This document shows, piece after piece, positions 10,741 to 22,824 of a stretch of DNA of 64,000 bases (the stretch's first letter is position 1; every line of letters begins with the position of its first letter). Origin of the DNA: Ochotona curzoniae (lineage: Eukaryota; Chordata; Mammalia; Lagomorpha; Ochotonidae). The stretch spans positions 14,449,001 to 14,513,000 of the forward strand of contig NW_024466512.1 of the NCBI RefSeq assembly GCF_017591425.1. Direction: 5' to 3'. Under the pieces are notes generated by a model that had not been told where the DNA came from, did not search any database, and saw only the letters and a program-made list of their open reading frames with translations. The position numbers and the translations under genes are program-made.

Positions 10741-11174
10741 TTAATCACCTTTTTAAAAATTAGACAATACTGTAATTTTACTTAGTACTTAAGGGAAAGC
10801 TTACAGCACAAAGCCATATTGAAAACGAAAAATTTCTCAATTAGACTCACTTTCTCTCATCAATATTCAATAAGGCCCAATAGTAAAAACAAATACTAAT
10901 ATAGAACCAAAGACAATTAAAATTAAAACCAGGAAAAGGAGTTTGGGTGTAGCGAATTTTGAAACTTTCACATCCCTCATAACAATGTTTAAATTCAGCT
11001 CTAACTTCCTGTTACTGCACACCTGGGGGCAGTAGGTATTGGCTCAGTCAGCCGAGTTCTTATCATCCACCTGTGAGTCCAAGACTCCAGGGTGGAGTTC
11101 CCATCTCCTGTACATTTGATAAGTGAACTGGCAGATGGGAGATCTCAGTCCCTCTCTAACTATATGTTCCTCCA

Positions 11175-11445
11175 GACAGAGAGAAGGGAAGCAAAGGGAG
11201 GCGTGGGTAAAGGGAGGGGAGAGGAAAGAGAAGGGAGAGAAAGAAAGAGAGGGGAGAAAAAGGAGCGAAGAGAGGGTAAGGAGAGAAAGGAGGTGGAAGA
11301 GGAAGAGGAGGAAGAGGAGGGGAAGGAAGGAGAAGGAGAAGGAGAAAGGGGAGGGGAAGGGACAGGAGGGATTGGGGAGAGTGGAGGGAAAAGGGAGGGG
11401 AAAGAAGGCAGACCTGCTAGGAGGGGGAGAAAAAGAGAAAAATAG
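11175..11445. repeat. Purine-rich (GA/GGA) low-complexity tract
   Basis: About 270 bp of nearly pure A/G on the plus strand, with motifs such as gggagagg, gaagaggagg and gaaggagaa and only scattered pyrimidines. Long unbroken frames on both strands here reflect composition (Lys/Glu/Arg/Gly or Pro/Ser/Leu), not genes. It may have grown from the tail of a diverged SINE to its left (about 11025-11170). Confidence 0.9.
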
Positions 11446-13454
11446 AACACAAGTCAATTCATAAATCTAAGTCCACCCTAACCAAAATCTCAACAGACTT
11501 TTTGTATAAGTTGATAAACTGTTGAAAAACACTCACATGTAGATTTGGAGGACATTAAGTGGTTAAATGGTTCTATAAAGGTGCTAAGCATGAAAATTAA
11601 TATTATCTAGTTTCAAATTTCAATATAAAATCAATACTAATCAAGACAATGTGGTATTGAGACAAAAACAGACCACTGATGATCCTTTTCCATGAATTCC
11701 AGATTTTCAAATACATCTACTTGTCAAAATGTTAAAAGGGACATGAGTAAAGTTTTGAGATAAAGATCCATTACTTCTTGATCATGTATGTCAAAGCTTA
11801 TCCTACACTTTAAATGTGTGTAATTTATTTTTCTATGTTGATAAACTTATTTTTAAAAATGGAAGGATTAAACAATATTAACACCTGTTTTCTAAAATTC
11901 TAAATTAAGATTTCAGACATCCTGAAAGTTGGTTTGTTTGTGGAAAATTTGAAGACAACAAAATAACATGAGAGATACCACTGAACAGAATACAAGCTAA
12001 GACACTTCACAGGGCATGTGGGACTAGTCTGCCCCATCACCAACAGACAGTCTATTAGCATCTTCTAAAGTCAGCAGTTTAGAATATGCTAGTATTAGCA
12101 TTATCTTGTTTCTTCCTTATTAATACTTACAGATGCAGGAAGGTGGAAATTCTTCCACATGCAAATAATTCAGAATAAGAGACCCTCAATATTTTGCATC
12201 GTCTAACCCAGGTTTTTGCCAGAAACCTTGCCTACAAGCCATTAAGACAAATGTGAAAATGAACCTGCATGTACTTGATTAATGAAGTCACATGTGGCTC
12301 AACACACACACACAGTTGTACAGAAGACACTGGAATTAAGTACTTGCACTAGCATCATTAGTCCTGCTATATTGAGGACAGAAGCAGCAGCATCCTGATA
12401 GCAACAAGCACACTTAGGCCCAGGTCTTGGTTCCTTGTACCACCATCTAACAAAAAAGAACCCAGATTTCCTTTGGCAAATGCCTTACGCTAGGGCTGGG
12501 GCAGAGCAAGCACAAAATGAGCATCGTATAGAGGCAGAAAGCAAGGCAGAACTCAAAATGCAAAATAATGTGGGCTTGTCAAAGCCAACATAGGAAACAA
12601 TTGGAAACATCCCAACAGCTAAAGCTACAACAATGGTGGCAACCCAAAGAGCAAAAGGAACACTGTAGTGGATCATAACTAAGTATGAAATAAATATACA
12701 AGAGTTCATAACAATACAAGCGTATGACTGAATTAAGAGATAAGTGGAGATAGATGTTGTTTGGTTATAGAGTTTAAAAGATTCTACTCCATGCAAAAGA
12801 AAAGTTTAATTTCTTACCCAACCTTTAATAAGGACCAGAATTATAACTCGCTTTGAAAAAGCAGAATATGCAAAGGGAAGAATGTAACTTTATAATGGAA
12901 AGCCCTGGCAGATGTCCACTTTGCTACCTGATTCACATCCAGTACTCAGCCAGTGGTAGCTGAGTCCTGTTCACAGCACAGCAAATGTCCCCTGAGATTA
13001 TGAGAAGGAAGCGCCACCTTGGTGTTGTTCTCCAAAACTTACAATGCCAGTCTGTAGGCGAAGAAAACAGATAGCCAAATTTAGGAGTACCTACAGCACA
13101 CCTGACCGTTACTCCTCCAAAATGATAGTGCTAGAAAAGCAATGAAAGACTGAGACACTGTGATTGAACCAGAAGACATGCCAGAGACATGGGGCATAAA
13201 TGCAATGGGGTGTTCAAGATGGGACCCTGAAACATTCACACCAGGACAAGTCTATGAAATCGGACTAAAATTTAGAGCTTTGTTGATACAAAGAAATACA
13301 ACAATATTAAACTCTAAGTCTTGACAAATAAACTACAGATACATAGCAGCCTATTTTAGGAAAACGGAGCTGATGACTGTATAGGAACTCTCTGTATTCT
13401 GCATCTTTTCTGTAAACCTTGAGTTGTTTCACAGTAATATATATTTTCTAATTT

Positions 13455-14815
13455 CTACCCTCTACAAAACCTGTCCTAAAACCTTCACCAGAATGACCGA
13501 AGGTTGTCACCCTGAAACCATTCAACCGGTCAAATAAACACTGAAAATGTACTCCATCCAGTGCTACTGAGAACATTATTCTGGTGATAATTCTGTTCTC
13601 TCCCCACCCCAAGCCCCAGCAGCACCCAGCAATGCAGCTGCCCTTCAGACAGGCCCTTTGCATAAGAGAGAAGACCATGATGCAGGCTAGTATCCCAATC
13701 TCTCATAACAAGTCCAGAGCCAAGTGCCCTCCAGGCTGGCGGATTGCAGCACAGGGTTCCAGTGGCAGCTGGGGACCTGGGCTGGCTGCTCATAGCTCAG
13801 CAACTTTCTTCTGCTTAACCAATTTGAGCAACCCAGCCAGCTCAATATTTTAAACACACAGGAGACTTCACAAAAACAGTCTCAAGCATAGTCCAGTACA
13901 TGTTACCTTCCCAAGAGACAAAAATCACACACTTAACCAATTTGCCAACTGACAATTTGGTCATCTCACTGTCTGAGTTTCAAAACTGGTTTGAACACTC
14001 CCACTGCTCATTCAGAGTGATGCTAGGATCGACATGTCAGCAGCTGCTGTTCTTGCTTCAGTCTCTGTTTTACTTCTGAACATTTTAAGAAAAAATCCAA
14101 CCTTGAAAGGTCAGATGCCCCTATCAACTTCAAGTCATGCTCTCTAGAAACATCACTAATCTTGTCCTAGCCCCAAGAATCAATTCGTGGCAAGCTTTAA
14201 GCAGTGGGCTGCACTCACCCTGTAATCAATTGTTATACACACCAGCATGATTCCTGCCCATGTCTTTTCTTCTCCACTCTCCAAGTAAAAGAACTCAGCA
14301 ATTTAAGAAACATCATTGGAGCTTATGAACTCCATTTCAGTTCTGCAGACTGTAACCAGCCTCTTGAGGGAGATGTGCAATTTTGAGAGCCTACAATTGA
14401 GGAGGCTTCAGGGCCCATTTATTACTAGGATGAATTTTGTAAGAGGCACTCGGATCATGCACCCGCTCTATCCCTCCTGGTGCTACTTGCCCTTCTGGAT
14501 GTTTGTCACCTGACCCATGCACCCCACCCGCACGGACACCAACCTTAACACTTGCTCATAAATGTACCACTCTGTAGTGACACTTGACCCATATTGATCA
14601 GATGTACCCTTAGCTTGTGCTCACCTGCTAGATCAGCCTCTGTGTTAAGGACTATATATTAAGACATTAAAGAAGTTAAAGTTCAGGTCAATGAGGGCCA
14701 GGGTGGGGAGGGTGAAATCTGCATCTCTGGCTTGCTTTCGCTGACCTGCTACAATCAGAATTGCACAGAGGGGAATGTCAAAAGAGCTTGTAGAAAATGG
14801 AATTAAAAGATAAGT
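13455..14815. other. No gene seen
   Basis: Unique sequence, with GC rising near 13600-13800. Overlapping open frames of 60-89 codons on both strands have no recognised domain. The phrase 'tagaaaatggaattaaaagataagttta' at 14790-14818 resembles a widespread short mammalian repeat that often carries 'aaaagttcatggaaaatgg'; I could not classify it. Confidence 0.35.
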
Positions 14816-14818
14816 TTA

Positions 14819-15104
14819 GGAGCTGGCATTGTGGTCTACTGAGAAGAACTCCTGCCTGCACCATCAGCATCCAGCGTGCATGCCAGGTTGTGTTCCAGCA
14901 GCTCTACTTTTGTTCCAGCTCCCTGCTAATGTTCTGTGGAAATTAGCAGGAGGCAGCCCAAGTTTCGGGGGCTCCTGCTATCCACAAGAGAGAAGTGGAT
15001 AAACTCCAGGTTCTCGATTTTGGTCTGGCCCAGCCCTGGCCTTTGCAGTCCTCTGGGGGAGTGAGCCAGCAGATGAGAGCGCGTTTTCCTCTCCCTCGCA
15101 GAAA
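14819..15104 (+). mobile_element. Older CSINE, split by a younger one
   Basis: Diverged CSINE: 'agctggcattgtggtctactgag', 'ccagctccctgctaatgttctg', 'aactccaggttctcgattttggtctggcccagccctgg', 'gggggagtgagccagcagatgagag'. Its A/T-rich tail near 15100 received the minus-strand CSINE at 15118-15432, and the tail appears to resume at 15444. Confidence 0.7.
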
Positions 15105-15117
15105 TAAATATATATAT

Positions 15118-15432
15118 ATTTTTATTTTTTTTTTATTGGAAAGGCAGATATACAGAGAGGAGAGACAGAGAGGAAGATCTTCCATCCGATGATTCACTCC
15201 CCAAGTGAGCGCAACGGGCCGATACTATGCCGATCCGAAGCCAGGAGCCTCTTCCAGGTCTCCCATGTGGGTGCAGGTTCCCAAAGCTTCGGGCCGTCCT
15301 TGACTGCTTTCCCAGGCCACAAGCAGGGAGCTGGAAGGGAAGCAGGGCTGCTGGGATAGAACCGGTGCCCATATGGGATCCCGGGCGTGCAAGGCGAGGA
15401 CCTTTAACCACTTGCGCCACCGCGCCGGGCCC
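15118..15432 (-). mobile_element. CSINE, young, nested
   Basis: Near-consensus copy in reverse: T-rich start, 'ttggaaaggcagatatacagagagg', 'gatcttccatccgatgattcactccccaagtgag', 'gaaccggtgcccatatgggatccc', 'accacttgcgccaccgcgccgggccc'. CpGs in the head are preserved. It is flanked by taaatatatat (15105-15115 and 15433-15443), which is both the tail of the older host SINE and the target-site duplication. Confidence 0.92.
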
Positions 15433-15464
15433 TAAATATATATTTTTAAAAGGATTCATATAAA

Positions 15465-17570
15465 GAGTCTTTTTAAAAGATTCATGGAAATGTGTATTTT
15501 TTTTTAAAGGTACACGTGAATTTAAAAGCTCTTATATCATAATCAACTCATTTTGTACCCTAATTTCCAAAGCTTGCTAAGTGTTTTTGTGTACATGAAG
15601 ATGTCCACTTTTAGGTGTAGGGGAAGATTTGTTTTTGCTTGAGGCAACAGAAATTCTCTTTATTTACCATGACAATGTGTGGGTTCAGATTTATTTAATG
15701 CAAAACAGACTTTACTGCATTTGGCACTAACCTGATCTAAAAGCAGCCCAGGCCCTTGGTAGACAAGACAACTTTCTCTCCCGCCTAGCACGTTCGGGCT
15801 TGGGGCCGTGACAAGGCAAGGTGGTGCCACCAGGCAAAATAAAGTAAGAGAAACTTTGCCCTGGACTTCTCCACCAAGTAGCTGCCAGGGACACTCACTC
15901 AGGAGCAAGCACAGGGCACATAAATATCTTCTGTCACTCTGGGGAAAGAACCACCTAAAAGGCAGTGGATGTAAGACCAAGTGTGGGGGTCATCCCGCTA
16001 GGGAGTGAGGGACAGAGGCAGGATGCTCTGGGTCAGCTGTACCTGGCATTGGGAGGGCACAGACATGGGTAGAACATACAGCCCTTAAAGTACTCGCTTC
16101 CAAGCCTTGATCCAATGATCCTGCCTTGGTTAATATATATCTACTCATTTGCTATCTTTCCTCTATGGTAACAGTCTACCATATGGGCAGCCAGGTATTT
16201 TAACCTAAGAGCTCATATCCCTTTGGTAAGAGCCCAAAAATGTTCAGCAGCGTCCTTGCTAGACCTGGCCAAACCCAGTCTATTAGGAGGATAGGGGAAG
16301 AGAGGGGAAGAAGAGAGAGAGATGGGAAGGGGAGGAAGAAATGAAGAAAGCCTGGAGCATTGCTGAGTCACTGTGAGTTGTACCCAGTTACTGCTTCCCC
16401 ATCTAATAATTACTCTGATCACAGATTCATTGCTAAACTCAGTAGACAGCAGCATGATGGGGAGGCAGTTTCTCATTAGACTTTTACTCATTAGCCTCAG
16501 ATGCCAGAAGAAAGAAGTCAAGGTGAGTCAGCCCCAGAGAAGATAGCCAATCCATGAATTTCACCCTTGTCCTCACCCCAGAAGAGTTTTTGTATTGCTT
16601 TGTTAATTTCCTACTCTCACTCATAGCAATGTCATCAACAGATGCCTCTCCAAGACAAGGGCAGGCTACAGTGCCGCCAACTAGCCCTGGAGGGAATTCC
16701 AAAGCTTTCTTGCCTTCTATCCTCACTTTTCCCTCTGGGGAACATCTGCCCCAAGATGCAGCTGTGTCTCAATTCTCCTCAGCCCACAGCAACAATTGCA
16801 CATACATCCATAGCATTCGTGTTAGTTCTCTGAGCTCCACAATCCTCTCACTTCTGCAAGTTATGCTCCTCCAGGGTTTGTCCTATCATTATGTAAATTC
16901 AAGTTTTATTTTAGGTAAGTTCTCTTGAGTTGCATCTTTAGATATTTGTTCTGGGCAATTATCTTCATTTTATCCCTTGGAGATTCACAATTGTGCATAT
17001 TTGGGGTTTCATTTGCCTGTCCACTATCGATCATTTTCTCTCACATTTGATTTAATTCTTTCCTTATTTGAATGTAATGTTGTTTATTTTTCCTATTTCT
17101 GCTTTCTTTATTCTTTATTGTGTTTTCAGAGGAGTCTATTTTCCCTGGAGCTTAGAATTTCTTCTTCATTTTCAAGATGGGTTATATGTACCCCTTCTCA
17201 TTTCACACAAACACCCACACTTTCTTTCCTGAATTTTGAAAACATGTGCTATATTAATCATCTTCTAGACAATTTGATTAGAAGTTTGGTCATAATTTAC
17301 ATCAGTTATAGGATGATACTTTCCTGGTTTCTTTCAATATTTGTCCTATGTTTTCCTTTTTTTTTCCTTTTCATGTTTGCATAGATCTTATGCCTACTTT
17401 TCATCTCAAAAAGAAAGAAATGTTTTCCTGGATCAGTTATTATAAAAAGGTGAGTTCATGCACGTAATATGGTCAATAATTACGGTCAAAATTCAGCATT
17501 TAGATTTTCTCTTTGTTGGACATTGTGATGCTATGACTTAACCCCTTGCTGCTGATGACACCTCATATTT
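15465..17570. other. No gene seen
   Basis: Includes a short purine run at 16288-16350 and a T-rich 16920-17400 segment with an open frame of 135 codons (16977-17384) rich in Phe/Leu/Ser. That frame looks compositional rather than coding. The phrase 'ttaaaagattcatggaaatg' at 15472-15492 may belong to the same unclassified short repeat noted near 14790. Confidence 0.4.
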
Positions 17571-17574
17571 AAAT

Positions 17575-17735
17575 TGTGGTTCAAGTCTCTGCTTCCAAAC
17601 CAGTTCACAGTCATTGAGCCTGGGACAGCAGCAGTACCGGGGACCCACATGGCAGAGCTGGATGGAGTAAGACAATAAACCGAAGATATATATCTGTCCA
17701 TCTGCCTCTGCCTCTCTGCCTTTTAAATACCAACA
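17575..17735 (+). mobile_element. Old CSINE fragment
   Basis: Weak but ordered similarity: 'tggttcaagtctctgcttcca', 'ggacccacatggcagagctgga', 'tgcctctctgccttttaaatacc'. The head is lost. Confidence 0.45.
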
Positions 17736-17920
17736 GTGTCTATTCATCTCCTCTCTTCTTCCCTGTATCTAAATATGAAGTCCACACAAAAAGATTACAA
17801 TAAAGTCCTCCCTGAAGGAAACTCGGGTGGTCAGGACTAACAGAATGGAGTTTCTATGGTGAGCCGTGTACCTTGCCCTGCTCCAGCTTATAGCACATGT
17901 AATCATCAGAAAACAAATCC

Positions 17921-18235
17921 TGAGGGTGGTGCTGTGGTGCAATGGGCTATGTCACACCTGCAGTGCCAGCTTCCCATACCAGCAATGTTTCAAGTTCTGG
18001 TTGTCCCACTCCAACCCAACTTCCTGATAATGTATCCTGGAAAATAGCAGAGGATGGCTCAACTGCATGGGCCTCTGAATCCACACGGGAAACCCAGAAG
18101 ATGCTTTTTGGTTCCACTCTGCCAAGTCTCAGCTATTGCAGCCATTTGGGAAGTGACCAGCGAATGGAAGATTTATCTTTCCCTCTTAACCTATAACTCT
18201 GCCTTTCAAATAACTAAAATAAATCTTAAAAAGAA
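17921..18235 (+). mobile_element. Old CSINE, near full length
   Basis: Landmarks are 'gtggtgctgtggtgcaatgggct', 'cagtgccagcttcccatacc', 'aacttcctgataatgtatcctgg', 'cagccatttgggaagtgaccagcgaatggaag' and 'tctgcctttcaaataactaaaataaatctt'. The 'tttcaaataa' end differs from the 'ttccaataaaa' end of the young copies and suggests an older subfamily. Confidence 0.8.
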
Positions 18236-18364
18236 AATGAGTCCCAAAGTGGGCTCTAAACACAGCCTTCCTTTAAGAGCCCCTATAAAAGGGTGATCTT
18301 ATGATCAGGTGAGTTTGACAAACATTGACTTACTCAGGTCTTCATGAAAACTCTCAAATACCGT

Positions 18365-18593
18365 CTTAGTCCACTTGCCTTGCTGTAACAGAAGTATCAT
18401 GGAACGGGAAACTGATAAACACAGAAATCTGTGTTGTATAGTTCCAGACCCTGAGAAGCACAAAATCCAGGCAGGCATCGACAGATTCCATGGTGACTCT
18501 CAACTTTCTGGTTCATCAGCAGTCACCTTCCACTGAGTCTCCTGGAGCAGACAGGGCTGAGAAGCAGTCCTAAACCTCTTTTATAAAGGCAAT
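18365..18593 (+). repeat. Ancient mammalian interspersed repeat (class not determined)
   Basis: 'gtcttagtccacttgccttgctgtaacagaag', 'agttccagaccctgagaag', 'ctttctggttcatc' and 'cctcttttataaaggcaatgaa' follow the widespread eutherian repeat beginning 'cttagtccgttc…ctgctataacaaaatacc' and containing 'ttctggaggctgggaagtcc' and 'cctcttttataagggcac'. I recognise the family pattern but cannot name it with certainty. Confidence 0.55.
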
Positions 18594-19060
18594 GAATTAG
18601 TCAGAATTTCCCAGTAAAACACGGCCAGTGAGATACATGTAGAGATCTCTACAAGAGATGTGTTGAGAAAATGGACTCTCATGCTCATGAAGGTGGACAG
18701 GTCCCAAGCCTTCCATTTGCAAGCTGGAGACCCATGGAAACCAGAGGTGTAAATAGTCACAGTCAAAACTGCTGAGAACCAAGCAGCTGAGGATGTAGCT
18801 CCAGGTCCTAACCAAAAGATCCAGAAGTTTCCACAGTCCAAAGGCCTGAGAACTTTGAGTTCCATTGTCTAAGGAAAGAAGGAGATGGCTACTTCACCTT
18901 TGCAAGAGAAAGCAAAAGTGCCTTTCCTCTGATTTTGTTCTTTCCAGGTACCCAACAGAGTCCATGAGGCCCACCCACCCTGGATCCAAATACAATCTCA
19001 TGCCGTTCACAGAAACAGATGTAATTACTTCTAGAAACATCCATGAACTGCATAAGAAAG
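18594..19060 (-). repeat. Ancient eutherian repeat ('gatggttaat…caacttgac' family), minus
   Basis: Reads 'gaattagtcagaatttcccagtaaaaca', 'catttgcaagctggagacccatggaaacc', 'aaaggcctgagaac', 'cacccaccctggatcc'. This is the reverse complement of the family seen in plus orientation at 29671-30185 ('tgtgatggttaatttggg…'). Family class (old LTR or L1M-type) was not determined. Confidence 0.6.
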
Positions 19061-19189
19061 CCTTAAGGCATATTTTAAAAATAGTTGGAACTGCAAGAAA
19101 ATGGAAATATATTAAATTTTGAGGAATATAAGTAAACAGTGTTTGAAGAATATATTACCCTATTAAATATTCATATTAAAATGAAGATA

Positions 19190-20595
19190 CTTTATAATAA
19201 ATAGAGAAATTTACATTAAAAAATAATAAAAATCTAAAACAAAGAATAGGGAGAAGGTAATAGAGTGGAAATAAATGGAAAGTCAATAAAACTAAAGTTG
19301 TTTTCTTATCAATAAATTTTAATAAACTTATAGGCAAATCACCCCCTGGAGAAAAGATTTTTAACAAATGGTGTTAGGAAAATTATTCTCTGTATGTAGG
19401 AGCATGAAGAAAGAGCCCAACTTTACATCCTATACAAAAATCAACTCACAAGGGATGATGGATCTAAACTGCAGACTAGAAACCATCACGTTATGAGAGG
19501 AAAGCACGGTAAAACTAAAAGATATTGACATAGGCAAAGACTTTCTGACAAGACCTCAGAAGCACACAGAATAAAAGCAGAAACAGGAAAAATGGGATTA
19601 CATCAAGCTACGGAATTTCTACACAGCAAACAACCAATAAAGTGAAGAGGCAACTGATAGATTAGGAAAACATCCAGAATATATAAGGATCCCCAAAACT
19701 CAACAACAACAAAACAATCTGCTAACAAATGGGTGAAGGCTATGAATAGGCAATTTTCAAAGGATAACACTCAAATGGACAATAGACACATGAGAAGAGA
19801 GTCCGGATCATTAGCAATCAGATAAATGCAAATAAGAACCACAATGATGTTTCATCCTACTCCAGATATCTTCTAAAACTCAAAACATAATAAATGCTGC
19901 CAAATATTTGGAGGATAAGTTACCCTAAAACACTTTCGTTGGCAATGTAAACTAGTACCATTGTTACAGAAGACAGCATGAAGGTCATTCAGAAATCAGA
20001 AAACAAATTGATCATATGACCCTAACATCCACTACCAGAAATTAACCCAAAGAAAATGAAATCTACATATTAAAGAGTTACCTGTACCCTTGTGTACATA
20101 GCAGCTCTATTTATAACAGCTAAGATTTGTTTGCAGTAGAGACACCCATCAACTGATAAAAAAGTGTGACATATACATATAAAAGATAGAATTATACTGA
20201 ACCATAAATATGAATGAAATTCTTTTACAACAAAGTGGATGAATTTGGAGATCATTGTGCTCAGTTCCATTAAGATAAATATTATATATTTCTTTTGATT
20301 TATGGTAACTAATGTATACAGTACTAAAATGTATAATGTGTATGAGTGAAATTGACACTATGAGATTTGATTGTTGCTTATAACCCTTATCTGCACCCCT
20401 CAAGAACTGTGGTTTTTCCACTTACTACTTGTTGAATTCCCTATTTAATGAAGGATTTGCCATGGGATTTTAACTAAATTGAAAATATACCATTGCAAAA
20501 TATTAATGAAAAGATAAGAAGAAAGAATATAGGGTGGGAATGAAGGGCAGGTCGAGAAACATATGAATTATTATTATATTCTTAAAACCATATAT
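19190..20595 (+). mobile_element. L1 ORF2 3' half plus 3' UTR
   Basis: Sense landmarks in order: 'gaaaagatttttaacaaatggtgttagg', 'gggattacatcaagctacgga', 'atagacacatgagaagagag', 'aaatgcaaataagaaccacaatgatg', 'atagcagctctatttataacagctaag', 'gatgaatttggagatcattgtgctcag'. A 3' UTR with 'gaaattgacactatgaga' and 'gggtgggaatgaagggcagg' follows, ending 'cttaaaaccatatatataaaag'. There are many stops, and ORF2 is non-functional. Confidence 0.75.
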
Positions 20596-20599
20596 ATAA

Positions 20600-22815
20600 A
20601 AGTCAAAAAATCTGTTCCCTTCATAAAGTTTGAAAAAAGGAGAAAGACATAAGCACACATGTAAGGATTCTCCAATATCAGCAAGTTAAATCCTACAACT
20701 TATAAAAGGAAAAATACACCAAAGACTAATTCCATTCCAGAAATCTATGTCTCATTTAAAATTTGAAAATCAAATTATGCAACTCACCATACAGATGCCA
20801 AACCATATGACCATTCTTAAGCCATCAACAAATTAATAAAAAGTACTGAAAATTTTAAAATCTCACTCATGACAAAAGTTTCTCAGCAAATTAAAAGAAA
20901 GCTTCTGTACCTCACAGAGGGTATACAAAAATACAATTGACATCATGCTTTATGTTGAGACACTGATGCTTTTCCCCTTAAAACTAGTACTAAAGAGGGC
21001 CCAGCGGCATGGCCTAGTGGCTAAAGTCCTCGCCTTGAACGTGCCAGGATCCCATATGGGCACCGGTTCTAATCCTGGCAGCTTCACTTTCCATTCAGCT
21101 CTCTGCATGTGGCCTGAGAAAGCAGTTGAGGACGGCCCAAAGCCTTGGCAGCCTGCACCTGTTTGGGAGACCAGGAAGAAGTTCCTGGATTCTGGCTTTG
21201 GATCGGCGCAGCACCAGCCGTTGTGCTCACTTGGGGAGTGAATCATTGGACAGAAGATCTTTCTCTCTGTGTCTCCTCCTGTCTGTATATCTGACTTTCC
21301 AATAAAAATAAAATAAATCTTTACAAAAAAAAAAAAAGACTAGTACTAAAGCAAACATTCCTCCTCTTTCTATAGTACACTGAAATGCACAGACAACAGT
21401 ATAAGGGAAAGAAAGAAAAAGCATTTGTCCCTATCTGTAAATTACATAGCTTTCTATCTATGTTCAAAAATCCTGAGGAAGCTAAAGAAAGCTCATGGAA
21501 CTAATATTTGAGTCCAGAAAGGTTGCAGAAGCCAAGAAAGGTCGATTCAAAAATAGCTAATGTATTCCTGTGTACTAGCAACCAATAATTAAAAACCAAA
21601 ATCTAACATTTCAATAAAATAATCTAATAAGTATAATAAAAATTCAATGCAATTATAAAAATGAAATAATGCAATATAAATCCAACAAAACTTGTGTAGA
21701 GTCTGTGTTCTGTTCTGCAAACTACTAATGCTAATGAAAGAAATCAAAGATGATCTGACTAGAGGCATATAACAAATTTGTAGATTAGGATAGTCAAGAT
21801 AATTATGATGTCCATTTTCTCTAAAAATATCTAAAAATGCAGGCATTCCTAATCAGAATACCAACAAAGTTCTTGTAGTTGCACATTAGTTCTTGGTTTA
21901 TATGTAAAGAAAAAAAGTCCAGTAAATGGAAAAAAATAATGTCCATGATAATAAACACAGTTATAGAATAATAAACACAATTAAAGAATATGATTATTTG
22001 ACTTTAACAACCAACAATAAAATAGCTTGGTCCGTAGTGAAAAGATAGACATAGTCAAATGGCATAGACCGACAACTCAGAGATGAATTTACACAAATAT
22101 GATCGATCGACTTTTCACAAGGGTCTAAAGATAATTTCAGGAAGAACAGGTAGTTCTTTCAGCTCCTAATATAGGAACAGTTGAATATTTATATGCAAAA
22201 AATATTTATACAAAACCAACTCAAAGTAGATAATAGATCTCAAGATAAAATCACACAATTTTTAGAAAGACATTTTTATGTTATTAGCTTAGACAAAGTG
22301 ATTACAAATGCAAACCTAAAATACTCTATAAAAAAATAAATGGATAAATTGGATAAATAAAACTGCAGTTGTCTGCTTTTCGCAAAGCAGTTTCAATAAA
22401 ATAAACTACAGATTGGAAATCATATATGTAAAAGATTTGTTTCTCAAATATGTAGAGAATTGTTATAATTCAACAGTAATATAACACACAATGCAATGAT
22501 AAAATGGACAAATGATTCTCACCAAGGAAGACATATTAAAAACAAGTATCAAGAAGTGAGGCTACACAACAGCATATATCTCTACTCCAGAATCAAAGAT
22601 GAACTCTCAATGAAATTCTTAAATATATCTTGACAATAGGATGCTGGACTTTCTACAAAATATTGTCCGTAACTAAAATGTCATGATACACTCATAAAGC
22701 AGAATGATGGATTTGTGATTATTGTTGAAGGAATACATTATTGTAATAATGTGGGGGAAATCAGTGAACCTTTGGAACTGTATCATAAAAAATAATAAAA
22801 ATTATATATAAAAAA
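20600..22815 (+). mobile_element. L1 ORF2 plus 3' UTR, split by a CSINE
   Basis: Sense ORF2 homology runs through 'accatatgaccattcttaa', 'gacatcatgctttatgttgag', then after the CSINE 'tgtattcctgtgtactagcaacca', 'ttttctctaaaaatatctaaaaatgc' and 'gacaaatgattctcaccaaggaagacatatta'. It ends in the lagomorph-type 3' UTR 'cttgacaataggatgctggactttct' … 'tttggaactgtatcataaaa' plus an A-rich tail. It is heavily decayed. Confidence 0.75.
20997..21338 (+). mobile_element. CSINE, young, full length
   Basis: Near-consensus: 'gggcccagcggcatggcctagtggctaaagtcctcgccttg' with A-box-like tggcctagtgg, 'catatgggcaccggttctaatcc' with B-box-like ggttctaatcc, 'cttggggagtgaatcattgg', 'tctgtatatctgactttccaataaaaataaa', and a poly-A tail. 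The perfect 13-bp target-site duplication actagtactaaag lies at 20983-20995 and 21339-21351. It inserted into an L1 ORF2 whose sequence resumes after the duplication. Confidence 0.95.
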
Positions 22816-22824
22816 GCAAATACA

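Larger units (their letters stand above)
9950..13450 (+). mobile_element. Degenerate L1M (ORF2 to 3' UTR), interrupted
   Basis: Ordered sense-strand L1 landmarks are visible. 'gagcaaaaactgatagaactg' and 'agcagacaaaatcagtaaagata' (ORF2 endonuclease region) lie at 9985-10160, with 'aaaatagaccataatctgg' nearby. 'actaatcaagacaatgtggtattgag' (reverse-transcriptase region) lies near 11640. 'gaaagactgagacactgtgattgaaccag' and 'gactgtataggaactctctgtattctgcat…ttttctgtaaacc' (L1M 3' UTR) lie at 13145-13420. A CSINE (10408-10740) and a purine tract (11175-11445) interrupt it. Stops are abundant. Between about 11880 and 13040 the match is weak, and more than one L1 may be present. Confidence 0.6.

Noticed and set aside
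11044..11464. Four long frames on both strands (Lys/Glu-rich and Ser/Pro/Phe-rich)
   Set aside because: Direct products of the polypurine tract; low complexity only.
16977..17384. 135-codon Phe/Leu/Ser-rich frame suggesting a membrane protein
   Set aside because: The hydrophobic look follows from T-rich DNA; no start or splice context and no conserved pattern.
20945..21246. Open frames over 98 codons on both strands within a SINE
   Set aside because: These and similar frames at 9286-9645, 15133-15463, 41698-42163, 45021-45344 and 51151-51411 are CSINE body read-through, repeated at every young copy.
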